64,000 bases of DNA from Riptortus pedestris (GCA_019009955.1 CM032231.1:38802001-38866000); one strand, 5' to 3'; shown: positions 46,600 through 59,398, numbered from the stretch's first letter. The notes: generated by a model from the letters alone, not told the origin. Made by a program: numbers and translations.

Positions 46600-47575
46600 G
46601 TCCGTCACGCAGGGACAGCGTAAACTAAGCAGATTTCCCTCGTGAAGATTAATAATAGATAAGACTACATACTGCTTAAGACAACACCACCGTGAATTTT
46701 AAGTGAATAAATACAAAGGGTAATAAGAAGTCTTTCGCCTGCCGGCGGGAAGCGTCTCAAATGTAAACAGACAGGCCTGTCAACGGCTCACCGGAAAGAA
46801 AAACAATAACCGAAACATATCAGAATATAACATATTCATTTTATTGAAAAGTGTGTACTATATCTAGTACTGTAATTTATAATGAATCAGAATCATTTTT
46901 ACCTCAATCAATCAAATTTTAGTAGTCCAAGAATTTAAAACGGGGGAATAGGTCACAAGGACATATTTGCTTCTATCTCGTATAATAAAGGTCTCTGGAA
47001 AACAATATTTGGTATTTAAGCTTCGAATAATGTGGATTATTATATAACAGAGTATTGTTTATGTAACACGAGTAGAAGTGGGGGTTTACTGAAGGCTAAA
47101 AACAGAAAAATACAAATCTCTCGGTAAATATTCAAGATAGAGAATAAATGTATATAGCAAATAATAAAATGTATATGTAAATATATTTATTGTAAATTTA
47201 ATGTTCAATAAGACTTATTCTGTACACTTTTTCGATCCGACTTCATTATATCCGATATTTCGAACTTTCAAATTTCTCCCCTTCTAACCTCCCCCCCCCC
47301 TCCCCCTGGTTTGATTTCAGCCGTTAACGAACTTAATCTATTTTGTTTTGCATAAAACGACTAAATATCGAGTGTGGTAACGATCAAACCAAAAGTGCGA
47401 CCGAAGAACGGTAAAAGACAAATTTATATCAACGTATATATATATATATACAGTTTTGAACGGTTTCATTTTCGTTATGTACTTGGTAGAATCTATGGAC
47501 ATTTGAAGAAAAATTTCCAAAAACTGCGTCTTGAGTATGACCTCAATACCTGATTTCCCTTGAGGGAAATCTGCT
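46600..47575 (-). mobile_element. HINE-like element, copy 24 (complete, long module)
   Basis: 976 bp, both ends present. 3' end with a changed hairpin loop side (cgcagggacagcg), long module, complete core with C-run, short (TA)n near 47438, palindrome ending TCTGCTA. Confidence 0.92.
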
Positions 47576-47918
47576 ATAAGGAAAAATTACTCTTACGAGC
47601 TCCAGTCAGATGTAAATGACGAAAACTCCTTTAAATTCTGACAACATGTGAATAACCTCCAAAGTAACCTTCTGTTATATTAATATTTGTCTACACTATA
47701 TTCCAATAACCTGTTGATATTTAACACGTAAGTGTACAACGTCAGGTTATACCAGTCCTTCAATCAATCAAAATGTTGACTGATTTCTAGAGTCCATTAA
47801 GCAATGAAACCCTACAATTTCACAAGTTAACGAGTGGTATTAACTTAGTTTAGAATTCGAAAATAGTAAAAATAAGGTTTTTAAATATGTATCTAGAAAA
47901 TACCATTCCTAAAATTAT

Positions 47919-47959
<41 letters not shown>

Positions 47960-48719
47960 CCTCTAGAAATATATTAAGTATTAGTAGGTTATGGCACTTG
48001 AATAAAATCTAAAATATTTGAATTTACACAGCTGGAATCGTCCGTAGAAATGACTCTCAATGTTTGATCATTGCCTGAGTAAATTTACTACCCACCAAAT
48101 ACGATAAAAGCAAATTGTGCCCGACTCGATATCACGTGAACAAACCAAGCAATCAACCACAGCTTGATTGGCTATTGAACAAAACATGTTACTTTTTTTT
48201 GTTGGCCTGACGTTTTAAATTGATCCCCTACAGTGAAATGATTGCTAATTAGTTATTCATAATGAAAAAGATACGTTTTCCTCTTTCCTTTTCAATTGAA
48301 TTTCGTATAGTCCGGTAACAGAATTTAGAACTTCTGAAGTACCATTCCTGTTTATTTACCCTTCCTAATTAATCCAGATTCTTCTTAATGCCTTATTTGA
48401 TAATGAATTTCTTTTGGCGCCAATAGGCACATAAATTACGCCTATAAAGTTCATGTAGTGGAAAATAATGCTTTATTAATGGTACATGTATCGATTTCCC
48501 TATACACACTAATCATGGTAAAGCAATACAGAAGTTAACGATAAGAAAAATAGTCGGCAATCAACCACTTATCCTCTATCACAGAAGGGATTGTTGCTTC
48601 TATGTATTGATATCCTGAGATTTTTCGTACTTCATTAATAAATATAAATATAAAAAATAATAAATATAATATATTATATTAATATATATAATTATTATAA
48701 TTTATAATAGTTGTTATAA
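47576..48719. other. Unassigned with a (TA)n tract
   Basis: (TA)n at 47922-47955. AT-rich; nothing else recognised. Confidence 0.5.
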
Positions 48720-48870
48720 TAAATTATTAAATTATTTATTAACGTCCACTTTCGGTAACTAAGGCTAATTGGGACGGGTTATCTACAGTTTATCACCCTT
48801 TTCTAGCCAGGGTTGGACTAAAGATTATGTTCAACGCTTTAACTCACATGGCTAATCTGAGACCCTAATA
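48720..48870 (-). mobile_element. tRNA-derived SINE, internally deleted
   Basis: The complement has the head (tcagattagccatgtgagttaaagcg) joined directly to the ccctggctagaaaagggtg 3' half. The B-box and body are missing. Confidence 0.7.
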
Positions 48871-48894
48871 AATTATTATAAATAATAAATAAAA

Positions 48895-49078
48895 GAGGCT
48901 CAGGTTAGTCATCTGAGTTAAAGCGTTGCTCTTGATCTCACATGGTAAACCTAGAGTGGCGAGTTCGATTCCCGCCTGGTCAAGGAAATTTATTTAGTCA
49001 CGGAATTCATTAAATAAAAACCTTAGTCCCACCCCTATTAGACTTAATTGCAAAAAGTGGACCTTAATAAATAATTTT
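48895..49078 (+). mobile_element. tRNA-derived SINE
   Basis: Head, B-box GAGTTCGATTCCC and body present. The 3' half has lost the aagggtggtaacctgtagataac part. It stands head to head with the preceding SINE. Confidence 0.82.
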
Positions 49079-50654
49079 CTTTAATAAATATAAATTTTAA
49101 TCTAAAAAAGAATAATGATTTTTGTCCTTTAGTAATTTGATATATATTCTATTTACTGTTGGGAATATATTTCCAATTCCTTGTAGAAACAAAACGAAAT
49201 GCATTTTAATTTTTTTTTGCGAAGTAAAACAAGTATTGTGATCACGAATGTGTTGGGCTTTTTAGAAATGGCTAAAGGTACTGCAATTGTATGTATCTCA
49301 AAATGCATCGTTCAAATTTATAAATGTTCTATTGATAAGAAGGAAGAGTAGACTGATATATTAAATAGATAGTAATCTAGAAATAACACGCAAGAGAAAA
49401 AATATGATTATTCAACATATACGATTAAGTGACCAGTACACAATTCTGAGCAATGATTAATCTTTGTAGCTCATCCAGAAAAAAAAATGGTTAAAGCTCA
49501 ATAGATTTTGTTAAGTTTATTTCCATGACTGCAGTAATTACTTCATAAAAACGAATGATTGTTTATTTTTCAGGGAATGATCAATGTCTGAACTTCTTTT
49601 ACCCACCCATCGATGATTGCATAACTTCCTTGCACGCCTAAATACTTTTTCTCCTTCTTGCTTTATTATTTTGAATAATTGTAACGGTTCTCATCACAAA
49701 ATATGATAGTTAAGTTTATAATTGTTATGCTCCGTATTAGAGGTATTATTAATGAATAGATATTTGGGTATGACAGCTTAATATTTGCGACATAAAATAA
49801 AAATATAATTCCTCTAGGGAGGGTGTCCAGGTACAGCACCAAATGAATAAAAAAAAGTTGCCTTGTTTTTTTAAATTGAAACCTGTCAAAATATATCTGA
49901 ATTTTATATTTATATTTTCTTTTTCTACATGACCTCTTTATTGATTTCCCACAGGCGTGTGACTCTGTTGATGGGTTAATTCGCACTACCTTGGAATACC
50001 TAGCAAGTTTATCAGATTGACGAGAATGACACTAGAAAGGACTTTATTTAAAGGTAAATAAATTCCGTTTGAGTGGCTCAGGAAGCTAAGACGTTGCTAG
50101 GAGCAAAGAGACCCGATTTCGCCAGTGGGGTTTGACTTTTCCTTTGGTAGCATATAGAATAGGCTGACACAGGATATGGAGAATGACATAACCATCGCGG
50201 AAGAAGAAGAATGCAGGAGAGTATGCGATAGGAGCCCACCATTTAGGACTAACTAAAAATAAGGAAACTATGAAGTACTGGAGTTGATCAATTATAAATT
50301 TCTACTTTACTATTGAGAGTACACTTCATTAAGGATAATCGATATATTTTTATTTCGTGACGTTTCGATATAAATCAGCTGACTTGACTCACCATGCTTT
50401 TAAAGCCTTTCTCTGGCTGCCATTGCTAGAAGGCCCTACAGAAAGATTTAGGGGTCTTTTCTACTTTACCCACACCAGTTACTTGTTTCTAAAACAGTGC
50501 TTTACGTTATCGTAAAATTAATAAAAGTAATAAACATATGTCTGAAATAAAGTATTTAATAAGTTTTAAATGTAAACAAAAATTATACTTTCAATTTCTA
50601 CATGAAGGCCCTCGCCTCCGATTACCATCGGTTACATTGTAATATCAAAAACTT
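49079..50654. other. Unassigned AT-rich stretch
   Basis: The minus-strand 106-codon frame at 49666-49986 is AT-driven and shows no domain. No element recognised. Confidence 0.45.
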
Positions 50655-50882
50655 GGGGCTCAGGTTAGCCATGTGAGTTAAAGCGTAGCCTTTAATCTCA
50701 TATGGTAAACCTAGAGTGGCGAGTTCGATTCTTGCTTGGGCAAAGGAAATTATTTAGTGACGAAATTCATTAAATAACATCCTAAGTCCCACCCTGGATA
50801 GAAAAGGGTGGTAACCTGTAGATAACCCGTCCCGATTAGCCTTAGTTGCAAAAAGTGGACGTTAATAAATAATAACAATAAT
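50655..50882 (+). mobile_element. tRNA-derived SINE (well preserved)
   Basis: GGGGCTCAGGTTAGCC head, B-box GAGTTCGATTC, complete body and 3' half, (AAT)-rich tail. Very close to the copy at 10736, so both are probably young. Confidence 0.9.
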
Positions 50883-51610
50883 ATCACACACTTCTCTAAG
50901 CATAATCTTCCAGTCTGTTATGGTTCTTGAAGAAATTTCAAACTCTCTTGCAAAATTTCATCGTTGCATAGCCATTCGCCCAGGCATAAATCAACAAAAT
51001 ACACTTCCTAAATGTAAGTTTAAAATTGCTGAACCATGTTTCTTTGTAACAGCCGATTTCTTGTCTGCAACTTCTTAGACTTCATCTAAATACTGGACCT
51101 CTATTTTATGAATATAATCCTAGAAAAGCTCTATATGCTATTTATTCTGATTTAAAAACACGACTAAGTTGTATGAGATTCATTTAAAAAAAAAAAAAAA
51201 AAAAAAAAAACTTACACGTTTTTAAAAACCAACCATGTAATAGGCAGGTAACCTCTTTCATGCATAAAATTTATATAGCTTAGCAACACTAAATGAATTA
51301 CTTCAAACTGGAGTCTTTTTAATTTTCATATGATCATCAGTGTTTCATCATTTAAGTTCCTGGGACACTACCAGAGAGAAAAAACATAGAAGTAGACACC
51401 ACAGCTAGAATAGTTTAGGACCAGTTTCTTCTAATCCTGAAGAATGCTCTCCAACTCAAGAACTTCACTCCGAGCTATCGAAAATGGTAGACTGTGAAGG
51501 GTAAGTTGCAATATGAAGCCCAACAGATAGACCGGGAAGATGTGTCATTGTACACCAGGAAGACATAGGGAAGCCGTAAACACATGCAATTGACAAGCAG
51601 CTGGACATAG
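50883..51610. other. Unassigned with an A-run
   Basis: A homopolymer at about 51185-51210. No gene recognised. Confidence 0.45.
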
Positions 51611-52157
51611 TATTGAGGTCGTACTCATGACATGATTTTCGAAAATTTTTTTCAAATGCTCATCAATCCTTCCCAGGAGATGACAAAAATGTGGTTCGTT
51701 AAAAAACTATATATATTTGTTTGTTAACGCTCAAGTGGTCGCAATTTTTGTTTAATCGTCACCAAAATTGGTATTTAATCGTTTTATGTAAAACGAAAGA
51801 TGAAGTTCGTTAACGGCTGAAATCGGACCAGTTGGAGAGGGGGTTTATAAAGGGGAGAATTTCGAAAATTCGAAGTATCTCCGTTATTATACGTCGGGTC
51901 TAACATTTGTGTAGAACCAATCTTATTGAAAATTTACTATAAATATTGTTATATACATTTATTCTCTATCTTGAATATTAACCGAGATATTTGCATTTTT
52001 ATTAAGTGCAACGGACGAGATATGGTCATTTCATTCCTTTTCGCCGAAAGCTAGTTCCGCCGTTTCCGTAACTGTTCAGCACTCGTTTGGGGATTTTTCT
52101 ATTGTATACCTTTACGTGGGATATCTGCGTAGTTTACGCAGCCCCTGCGTGATGGAC
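51611..52157 (+). mobile_element. HINE-like element, copy 25, palindrome missing
   Basis: Starts at tattgaggtcgtactcatgac, almost no microsatellite, complete core and module. 3' hairpin intact with GATGGAC end before a T-run. Confidence 0.87.
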
Positions 52158-52189
52158 TTTTTTTTTATATTTAAATATATTTTTTTTTG

Positions 52190-52490
52190 TTTTTGGCATA
52201 GTGGGAAATTTAATATAATTTTGAAAAATTCCAAGTATATAGGAATAACAATTTTTTTTTTAAGAGAACCATTTTAAATTGTTGTCTTTAATACTAATCT
52301 AATGTTTATTTTATTGTTGCTATTGTTATTTTTATTACTTGTATTTAATGTTTATTTATCGTGTTTAATTTTTTTTGTCGGTACAGTTCTTTGTTGTTTT
52401 TCTATAATTTTGTTTTTATTTTACATTATTAAATTTGGAGCCAAACCTCCAGCCAGTTTGCGGGTGCTACCGTGTAAATAAATAAAAAAT
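52190..52490 (+). mobile_element. LINE-like 3' untranslated tail
   Basis: T-rich strand ending in a GC-richer block (ggagccaaacctccagccagtttgcggg) and TAAATAAATAAAAAATAAA. It parallels 38560-38945. No coding part. Confidence 0.4.
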
Positions 52491-53139
52491 AAATATATTT
52501 TTCCTTTTATTGACTATTTTACTTTAACAAATCCTGAATCGTTCCCCGTGATCTAATTATTCTAGACGGGAATGCAGCAATCCTCGGCTATCTGAAGGCA
52601 TTATATAATGCCAAGGGCAACACTTATAGGTCGTTGTTAGATAATCCGAAGACCGATAACAGCAGCTGATGCCTTTTAACAACATTAATAACACTATTAC
52701 AGCATATTTTACGCTTTTTTAGCCTTCCATAACTTGATAAGAATCTTTAGCATAGCTTGGTAACTACCTGGAACTATTGATAATATATTATCTATATTTT
52801 CATACTTGCTCCTTGGAATATTTACTAGTGGTGTGTAAGCTTTGAAGTAATGTTCTGATGTTTGTTTTACCTTCAGTTAACAAATTGTGGAAGCCATTTT
52901 GTTATTTTGTATAATATAATTTTGAACGGACCTCAGTTTTGTCACAGGAACACTTAGAGTTACGGAATACCCTACTGCCAACACTGTAACAGTAGACTTA
53001 CTATAAAACATATACTAACTGGCTGCTCTCTAAGGAGTGATATAGACCTACCATACACTATCTGAATTATTACATGACTATAGCCAGCAGAGTTGGGCAA
53101 AATTGTAATTACAATTACAAGTTATAACTACATTAGTTG
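52491..53139. other. Unassigned
   Basis: Contains a 16-bp palindrome GGCATTATATAATGCC at 52597-52612 and a scrap of the HINE-like 5' region at 52917-52940 (aattttgaacggacctcag). Nothing else recognised. Confidence 0.45.
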
Positions 53140-53524
53140 AAATATAGTTACAGAAATATAGACCTTTTAATTTCCAATAAGATTGGTTCTGTACAAATTT
53201 TCGATCCGAGTTACAGAAACGGAGATATTTCGAATTTTCGGAAATCCTCCCCTCTAAACCCCCCTCACCCCTCCCACTGGTCCGATGTAAGCCGTTAACG
53301 AACTTGATCTTTAGTTTGACAAAAAACGCTAAAATATGGAGTTTGGTAACGATCAAGCAAAAATTGCGACTGGTAGAGCGTCAACAGACTATATATATAA
53401 TTTTGAACGGACCTCATTTTCGTCATCTCCTGGGTAAGATCGATGGACAATTGAAGAAGATTTTCGAAAATCGTGTCATGAGTACGACCTCAATAGCTGA
53501 TTTCCCCTCAATGGAAATCTGCTA
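53140..53524 (-). mobile_element. HINE-like element, copy 26, 3' end missing
   Basis: Core from caataagattggttctgtac, C-run, tiny (TA)n, then the 5' palindrome with a changed loop (cccctcaatgg) ending TCTGCTA plus AAA. Confidence 0.85.
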
Positions 53525-54783
53525 AAATCAGGATGTTTAAAAACGGAGATATGTCATAGATTATTGTTGATGCCATTGATTAGGCTTAATATTTATTTCC
53601 AGAGAATCTATTTATTCTCAATAGGGAACAAGAGCAATCGTGTAGTACCTGTCAACCTTGGAATGCACGATGGATTGGACTTGAAAAACACTCATAACTG
53701 ATGTGTGTGCTCTGAATAAATATAAATAGTAAATGCGTTTGTATGCACTTTAAACCCCAATGATACAGGTGACAGCTACATTATTCCACTTCGTGTAGTA
53801 CAATTTTAGTCGGAAATAGCAGTTACAGAGAGTTAAACTGTCAAATTGACTAGATCAGGCTAGAATTCCAACTGAACGCATTACTCCCAAATAGTAAGAA
53901 AAAAAATGTGTGGGGTACTACACGAATTCTCCCTATAAAATTAAATAAACAATATGATTTGATACACACCAAGTAACATGATTTCATTTGAAAGCTATTT
54001 ACGATTTCTCCGTCCCAATGCTTTGGATCAAAAAATGTCATAGAACATAATTTGTGTGATATAGTAATAAATATAAGTCCACCTCGGGGTTGAAATGAAA
54101 TAATAAATGATAATAAAAATACCTAAGGCGAGAAAAACAATTCCTAAAGAAGAGAATCCTCTTTGTGATAAATGTCGCGTAAATGAAAAATAATGTGAAA
54201 AATGCTTTAGGCTGGTGAGCTCAAGTAACAAATAAAAAATGGCCAAATTATACATTATTCAAAAGAAAATATTATAATAAATTTGTCTTAACTCTGCATC
54301 ATTTGCGCCGAGGAAAAATAGAGTGAGAAAGGAAGAGGGTGAAGGAAAAGACAAAGGGAAATTTGGAATCTACCAAAATTCTCACAGAGAAGGAGATATG
54401 CCACAAGGACTTGAGGCATTAAGAACCGAGAACCACAGAAAAATTGACCTACTAGATATGTAAATATGTAATTAGATTTGAATTATTCTCTATGTGTACT
54501 CTATAGTACCCAGTGATGAAAAAAAAACGACTGCCATTTTGTAGTGGCGGCCATCTTAGACTTACGAAGATACTGATTATATTGAATTGTATTTTCATCA
54601 GAACTAAAGGTGTTGACCAAATATCAGATCAATTGGTCAACAGAAAAGAGGTAAAATTCCAAAAATAAATAGATGAAGCTAAACCGTTTAAAAATAGTTG
54701 TTCAATTAGTAAAAATAATGATTATAATTTATTGATTATCAATTTTAATCAGGTTAAACAATTTTATTGTGTCTCCTCACAAT
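53525..54783. other. Unassigned AT-rich stretch
   Basis: No element or gene recognised. Confidence 0.5.
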
Positions 54784-55590
54784 ATACAGAGGGGGGGGGG
54801 GAAGTATTTGCACATCCCGTTTTTTCTTTAAATAATAAATTAAAAATTGATTACAATTCATTTGTGTTTGCCCAATAATAAGAACAACTAAAACTTGTTA
54901 AATATCAGTAAACATTTAATTGAAAGTCTAGACCATAATAAAAAATATATATTTTAAAATAACATAAACACCAGGAAAAATGTATTTGCACACTTTCTTT
55001 GTTTGTACACAAGTACAAAGATCTGTTTGTTTTCTTGTCTTTTCTTTTTACTTTCTACAGTATAATCCTGTTATATTTTTTCAGTATTCGAAAATATTTC
55101 AATCGAGTAAGATCTACATAATTTTAACTGCTAAATAATGCCGAAAACTAGTGAACCGTGTGCTGCCTCTCGTGAAAAAGTGATTTTGTTGTGCAACCAA
55201 CATAGTCGTATCATGAAATATCAGATTTCTTGGTCTTCATTTTCCTAAAGCAAGGTAGGTAATTAAGAGATGTGAAGAATGAGGCTCATCTGCAAATAAT
55301 CGACACGAAAGGTCCCAGGGACGACGATATTGTTGAAAGAATGAAGAACAAAATAAAATTTGAAGCTTATAAAAATCCAACTGTAGGTGCATGTGCCCTA
55401 GCTAATATGGTCTAATCAACTTCTGGGGCATATTTAAGCACGAAAACGGTAGGGAATGTTTTGAATAAAGATCTTTATGGCAGGGTCTCGATTAAACCTT
55501 ATATAAAGGAAACCAATCGCAAAAAAATACTTTCTTTATAAGCGCTTATCGCTTTCAGAAATTTACACTGCCACCATCAGAGGTTAAAAC
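54784..55590 (+). mobile_element. Tc1/mariner-like element, left part only
   Basis: A TA dinucleotide is followed by CAGAGGGGGG and AAGTATTTGCACA, a typical Tc1-like terminus. The gtatttgcaca motif repeats at 54982-54992, about 180 bp in, as in IR/DR-type Tc1 elements. The transposase pseudogene starts at 55138. No right end was found. Confidence 0.65.
55138..55590 (+). pseudogene. Tc1-like transposase, N-terminal remnant
   Basis: ATG at 55138 opens MPKTSEPCAASREKVILLC, the usual start of Tc1-like transposases. After stops and frame changes, a stretch reading STKTVGNVLNKDLYGRVSIK and then ETNRKK matches the second helix-turn-helix and linker region. The catalytic DDE part is missing entirely, so it is a dead N-terminal fragment. 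Confidence 0.65.
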
Positions 55591-55887
55591 AATGCAACTA
55601 CAATAAATAAGGGCTATATTTATTGTAGTTGGCATAGTTTATAACTCTTTAAGCTAAGCTCTTATAAATATGCAGTGAGAAGCCACAACCTGATTTGACA
55701 ACCTGAACCATAGCAGAAATATTACTGAATAATTTATAAATAATTTCATGATAAGAAAAAACAATATTTGCATGGTTGCATACAAATATAGTTTGTCCTC
55801 CAATAGGTAATGAGAAATTTGCCATTTGTTTCCAACCACCTCTAACCTCCTCCCCTACCCCTCACCCGTAGTTGATTTTATGAAAAA
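55591..55887. other. Unassigned
   Basis: AT-rich; a C-rich patch near 55840-55870 may be a scrap of HINE-like core. Confidence 0.35.
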
Positions 55888-56375
55888 GTCCGTCACGCAG
55901 GGGCTGCGTTAACTAAGCAAGATTTCCCAGTTCTCGACCGCCTGGCCCCTGTATTTGCATTTACCTCAAAAAATAAAAGATCAATGAGAACAATATTTGG
56001 TATTTAGTCTTCAAAAAATGTTTATCATACTATAACAGATTTTTATTAATAAGACATGAGTAGGAGTGAGAGTTTCCTGAAGACGGAAAACTAAAAAAAA
56101 TTCAAATATCTCGGCCAATGATCAAGAAAAAAAGTACGTAACAACATTGAGACAAGATTGGTTCTATACAATATTTCGATCCGACTCATAAGGTCGTATT
56201 TTGAATTTTCAAAATTCCCTCCTTAAACGATTAAATATCGAGTTTCGTAACGATTAAACAACATTTGCGACAGCTAGAGCGTTCATTTTCGTCATCTCCT
56301 GGGTAGGATCGATTGAAATTTGAAGACATTTATCGAAAATATGTGTAGCTGATTTCCCTTAAGGGAATTTGATAT
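55888..56375 (-). mobile_element. HINE-like element, copy 27
   Basis: 3' hairpin end intact, 'tatttgcatttacctcaaa' module, shortened core without microsatellite, degenerate palindrome (gctgatttcccttaagggaatt). Confidence 0.85.
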
Positions 56376-57591
56376 AAGAGACGTACAAAACTTGAGGGTA
56401 CAACAGTCCTAAATATGAAATTTCTACAGTTAAGGACAGTTGTTTTTGAGTTATACATATACATATCTCCTCCGTAAGAACATAAGTATAGACGACGCGC
56501 CGAAATCAGGCGTTCAGGAGAGGTCAAAACAGAAAATCTCGTTGAAAAATGAAAACGCGATTAAAATACTCTCTTTACTTCATAAACTAAGTAAAAAAAA
56601 CAAAAAAAAAAAAAAAAAACAAGCTAAAACTTCCTCTCCCAACTCTATTGCGAATTTACATTAATTTCTGAAGTTGGTTGATTACTGTTTTGTTGTTGTT
56701 TGTTGAGTAGGCCTTTGTTGTTGTTTGATGAACGATGGCTGGGAGCGGGCGCTAACTTACGTCAACGGAATCATTTAGCGATTAATTTAGGTAGGGCTTG
56801 CTGTTCAAGTTGCCGCGTTAATCCGCCGCGTCCACTCGTCCGCTGTTAGCAACATTACACCCCGTCATCAGTCATTCTCTCGCCGAGGCCGACAACTATC
56901 TGACGTCACTCTTTATCAATGATGTCAGTTAACCTTTAACCACTGCCTCACTACATTAATATATCCATCGTCATAAACACCTATTTCCCTTTTTTTTACA
57001 TATTTTTTTTTTGTTTTTAATTGAAAATAAAAGGTTTCAAATATTTCATTTTTCTGTCTTTGACGGCCTCAAGGAGAGAAACCTCTTGTGTAAAAAAATG
57101 TCTTTCACGCAGAAGCTTTATATTTCCCAAGTAATGGAATGACAATTTCTCCCCTCTTCCGGCACTTAGAAAACTTTATAAGGAGTACATAAAATTTGAC
57201 TTGAGAAGTTAAGTAGTTCATATTCTACAAGCACAAATTGGATTCGTAGGAATGGGGTCAGGGGAACAGAATAGTTAAAAATGAAATGCTGCGAATATTT
57301 TACTTAATATTCGATTTGATTGCAGGACATTAATTTTGTAACACTATTATATATATGTAACATTTTTTATATCAGGCTCAAAATAATGAGTTGTTTTCGT
57401 TGTTTTATTTTACCTCTATCTAACCCACCCCCATGTCCAATGAAAACGTAGAATTTAAACTTGAAATACGACTTTTTGGGATATATTGGCTTATTGCTCA
57501 TGTGAAGTAAGTAGTAATGATGATTTCCTGGAGGATGAAAATTAAAAAAATAAATAAAAAAACTATTTTTTTGGTAGAACTATTGTAGAAA
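56376..57591. other. Unassigned; A-run and a GC-rich patch
   Basis: A-rich run at 56592-56621. 56735-56955 is distinctly GC/CpG-richer than the surroundings and contains TGACGTCA. No gene recognised. Confidence 0.4.
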
Positions 57592-58235
57592 ATTCCGTCA
57601 CGCAGGGGCTGCGTTAACTAAGGAGATCGCCCATGTCCGTTACGTATTTGCATTTATCTCAAAACATTAAGGTCCAACGAGAACAATATTTGATATTTAC
57701 TCTTCAAAAAAAGTGCTTCATAACATAATAGCATCTTGTTAATATTAGATGAGTAAGAATGGGGTTTTACTGAAGACCGAAATATAATAAATGCAAATAT
57801 CTTTGTCAATAATCAAGATAGTGAAAAAATGTACATAATAATATCTATAGAATATTACGTTTACAATAAGATTGGTTCTAAACAATTTTTGATCCGATGC
57901 ACAATAACGAAAATATTAAGAAATTTCGAAATTCTCTCCTCTAACCCCCCCCCCCCCTTGACCTGATCTTTCTTTTTATATAAAACGATTATATATCAAG
58001 TTTGGTAACGATAAAACAAAAAGTGCAACCACTTCAGCAGCACCAGACTCCATATATATATATATATATATATATAGAATGGACCTCATTTTCGTCATCT
58101 GGTAAGGTAGGTTCGATGGAAATTTTAAGAAAAATTTGTACTCATAAGGCGATTTTCAAAAATTGTCATCAAGTGTTCACCTTACGTACTCAGGAGATAA
58201 CGAAATAGCTGATTTCTCTTAACAGAAATCTGCTA
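57592..58235 (-). mobile_element. HINE-like element, copy 28, with inverted internal piece
   Basis: 3' hairpin end, 'tatttgcatttatctcaaaac' module, core with C-run, short (TA)n. At about 58138-58203 a piece of the 5' region lies in opposite orientation, before the palindrome ending TCTGCTA. Confidence 0.82.
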
Positions 58236-58239
58236 ATAA

Positions 58240-58770
58240 GGTCCATTCAAAATTATATATATATATATCTGTTAACGCTCTAGCTCGATATCTAAACATT
58301 TTCTATTATAATAATTATCAAGTTCGTTAATGGCTGAAATCAAACCATTTGGGGGAGGGGGTAAAAGGGAGGAGTTTAAAAACGTCGAAATATTTCCGTT
58401 ATTATACGTAGGATTGAAAAATTTCTTTCATCAATATTAACCGAGATATTTGGAATTTTTAATTTTTGAGCATTCAGTAAACCCCCGCTCCTACTCAGCT
58501 GTTATTCCAGGAACCCCTTTATTGGAAGCTTAAGTGCCAAATATTCTCTTCATTGAACTTTTTCAGTGTGAGATACTTGCAACTACGAAGTATGATGACC
58601 TCATAAATTAAGAATTTCGGGTCTATATATTTATTTGATCTGTATCGTGCTCAATATCTAGCCATTTAATTCAACTCTAATACTCGTACTCGTTAACGGC
58701 TGAAATTGCAACAGAAATAGGGGGGTCCGAAATATCAAAATATCTCCTTTATTATGAATAGGATTGAAAT
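58240..58770 (+). mobile_element. HINE-like element, copy 29, left part
   Basis: Starts at ggtccattcaaaat without palindrome, directly against copy 28. The core appears twice in tandem (58270-58570 and 58630-58770). It is interrupted by a GC-rich insertion and resumes at about 59600. Confidence 0.65.
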
Positions 58771-58787
58771 AGTATATTTCGTACCAA

Positions 58788-58885
58788 GGGCCGAAAGTGG
58801 GCGTTTGCCGGCCCGAGATATTCTTTGACCGAGACGTAGTCGAGGTCATGAAAACTTCGAGGGCCGGCAAAAGCACTTTGGCCCG
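58788..58885. repeat. Long imperfect GC-rich palindrome
   Basis: GGGCCGAAAGTG with CACTTTGGCCC, TTTGCCGGCCC (58804-58814) with GGGCCGGCAAA (58861-58871), and GACC-GAC with GTC-GGTC near the centre nest in order. Nearly 100 bp can fold on itself. Confidence 0.85.
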
Positions 58886-59239
58886 AGGCACGAACGCTAT
58901 TCTTCACCATACTACAATAAATATTAATACGATATAACATTAATCAAAAAGAAGATTTTCTTTTGGTTAAGTGTACCTCTTTGTTAGAAGGTTATCTTGT
59001 GGTTATGGGGACATGATGAATGTTTAATGTATGGATTGTTTTACGTAATGTTATTATGTAAGTTAATAAAGAGAGATGAACATATTGTGTTTCATTTAAT
59101 ACTACTGATATATATCAAAATGCTAAAAAAAGTTAGTTCGTTTATTTTTGATTTATAGAAATGTTAAAAGTACAATTTGGGTTGTTTGAAAACATAATAC
59201 CCTTTGAAGATTCTATTACTTGTTTTTTGTTTGACACAT

Positions 59240-59398
59240 TCACACTTTTACGATATTTGATGTCGAAGTCGATGACTCATTCACTTTACTAAACAGTCTG
59301 TTAGAAACTTCCAATTTCTTTGTCACAGAGTCTGGTAACAAATCTGCCATGATTTCTTTTGCTCTTCTATTTATAGATTCTGATATATTATTAGCCAT
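59240..59398 (-). CDS. Short frame, 52 codons from its ATG, unknown
   Basis: From ATG 59398 the product begins MANNISESINRRAKEIMADLL and is charged and serine-rich at the end. It is the only coding-like stretch inside the unclassified insertion. It may be a truncated transposon-encoded N-terminus; no family recognised. Confidence 0.25.
   Translation of the reverse strand: MANNISESINRRAKEIMADLLPDSVTKKLEVSNRLFSKVNESSTSTSNIVKV

Noticed and set aside
49666..49986. 106-codon minus-strand frame as a gene
   Set aside because: AT-driven composition, no domain, no supporting signals.
53304..53525. Recurring peptide NGPHFRHLLG-IDG in several short frames (also 22788, 34233, 35723)
   Set aside because: It is the translation of the repeated 5' region of the HINE-like family, runs into (TA)n and the palindrome, has no common start and is not a conserved protein.
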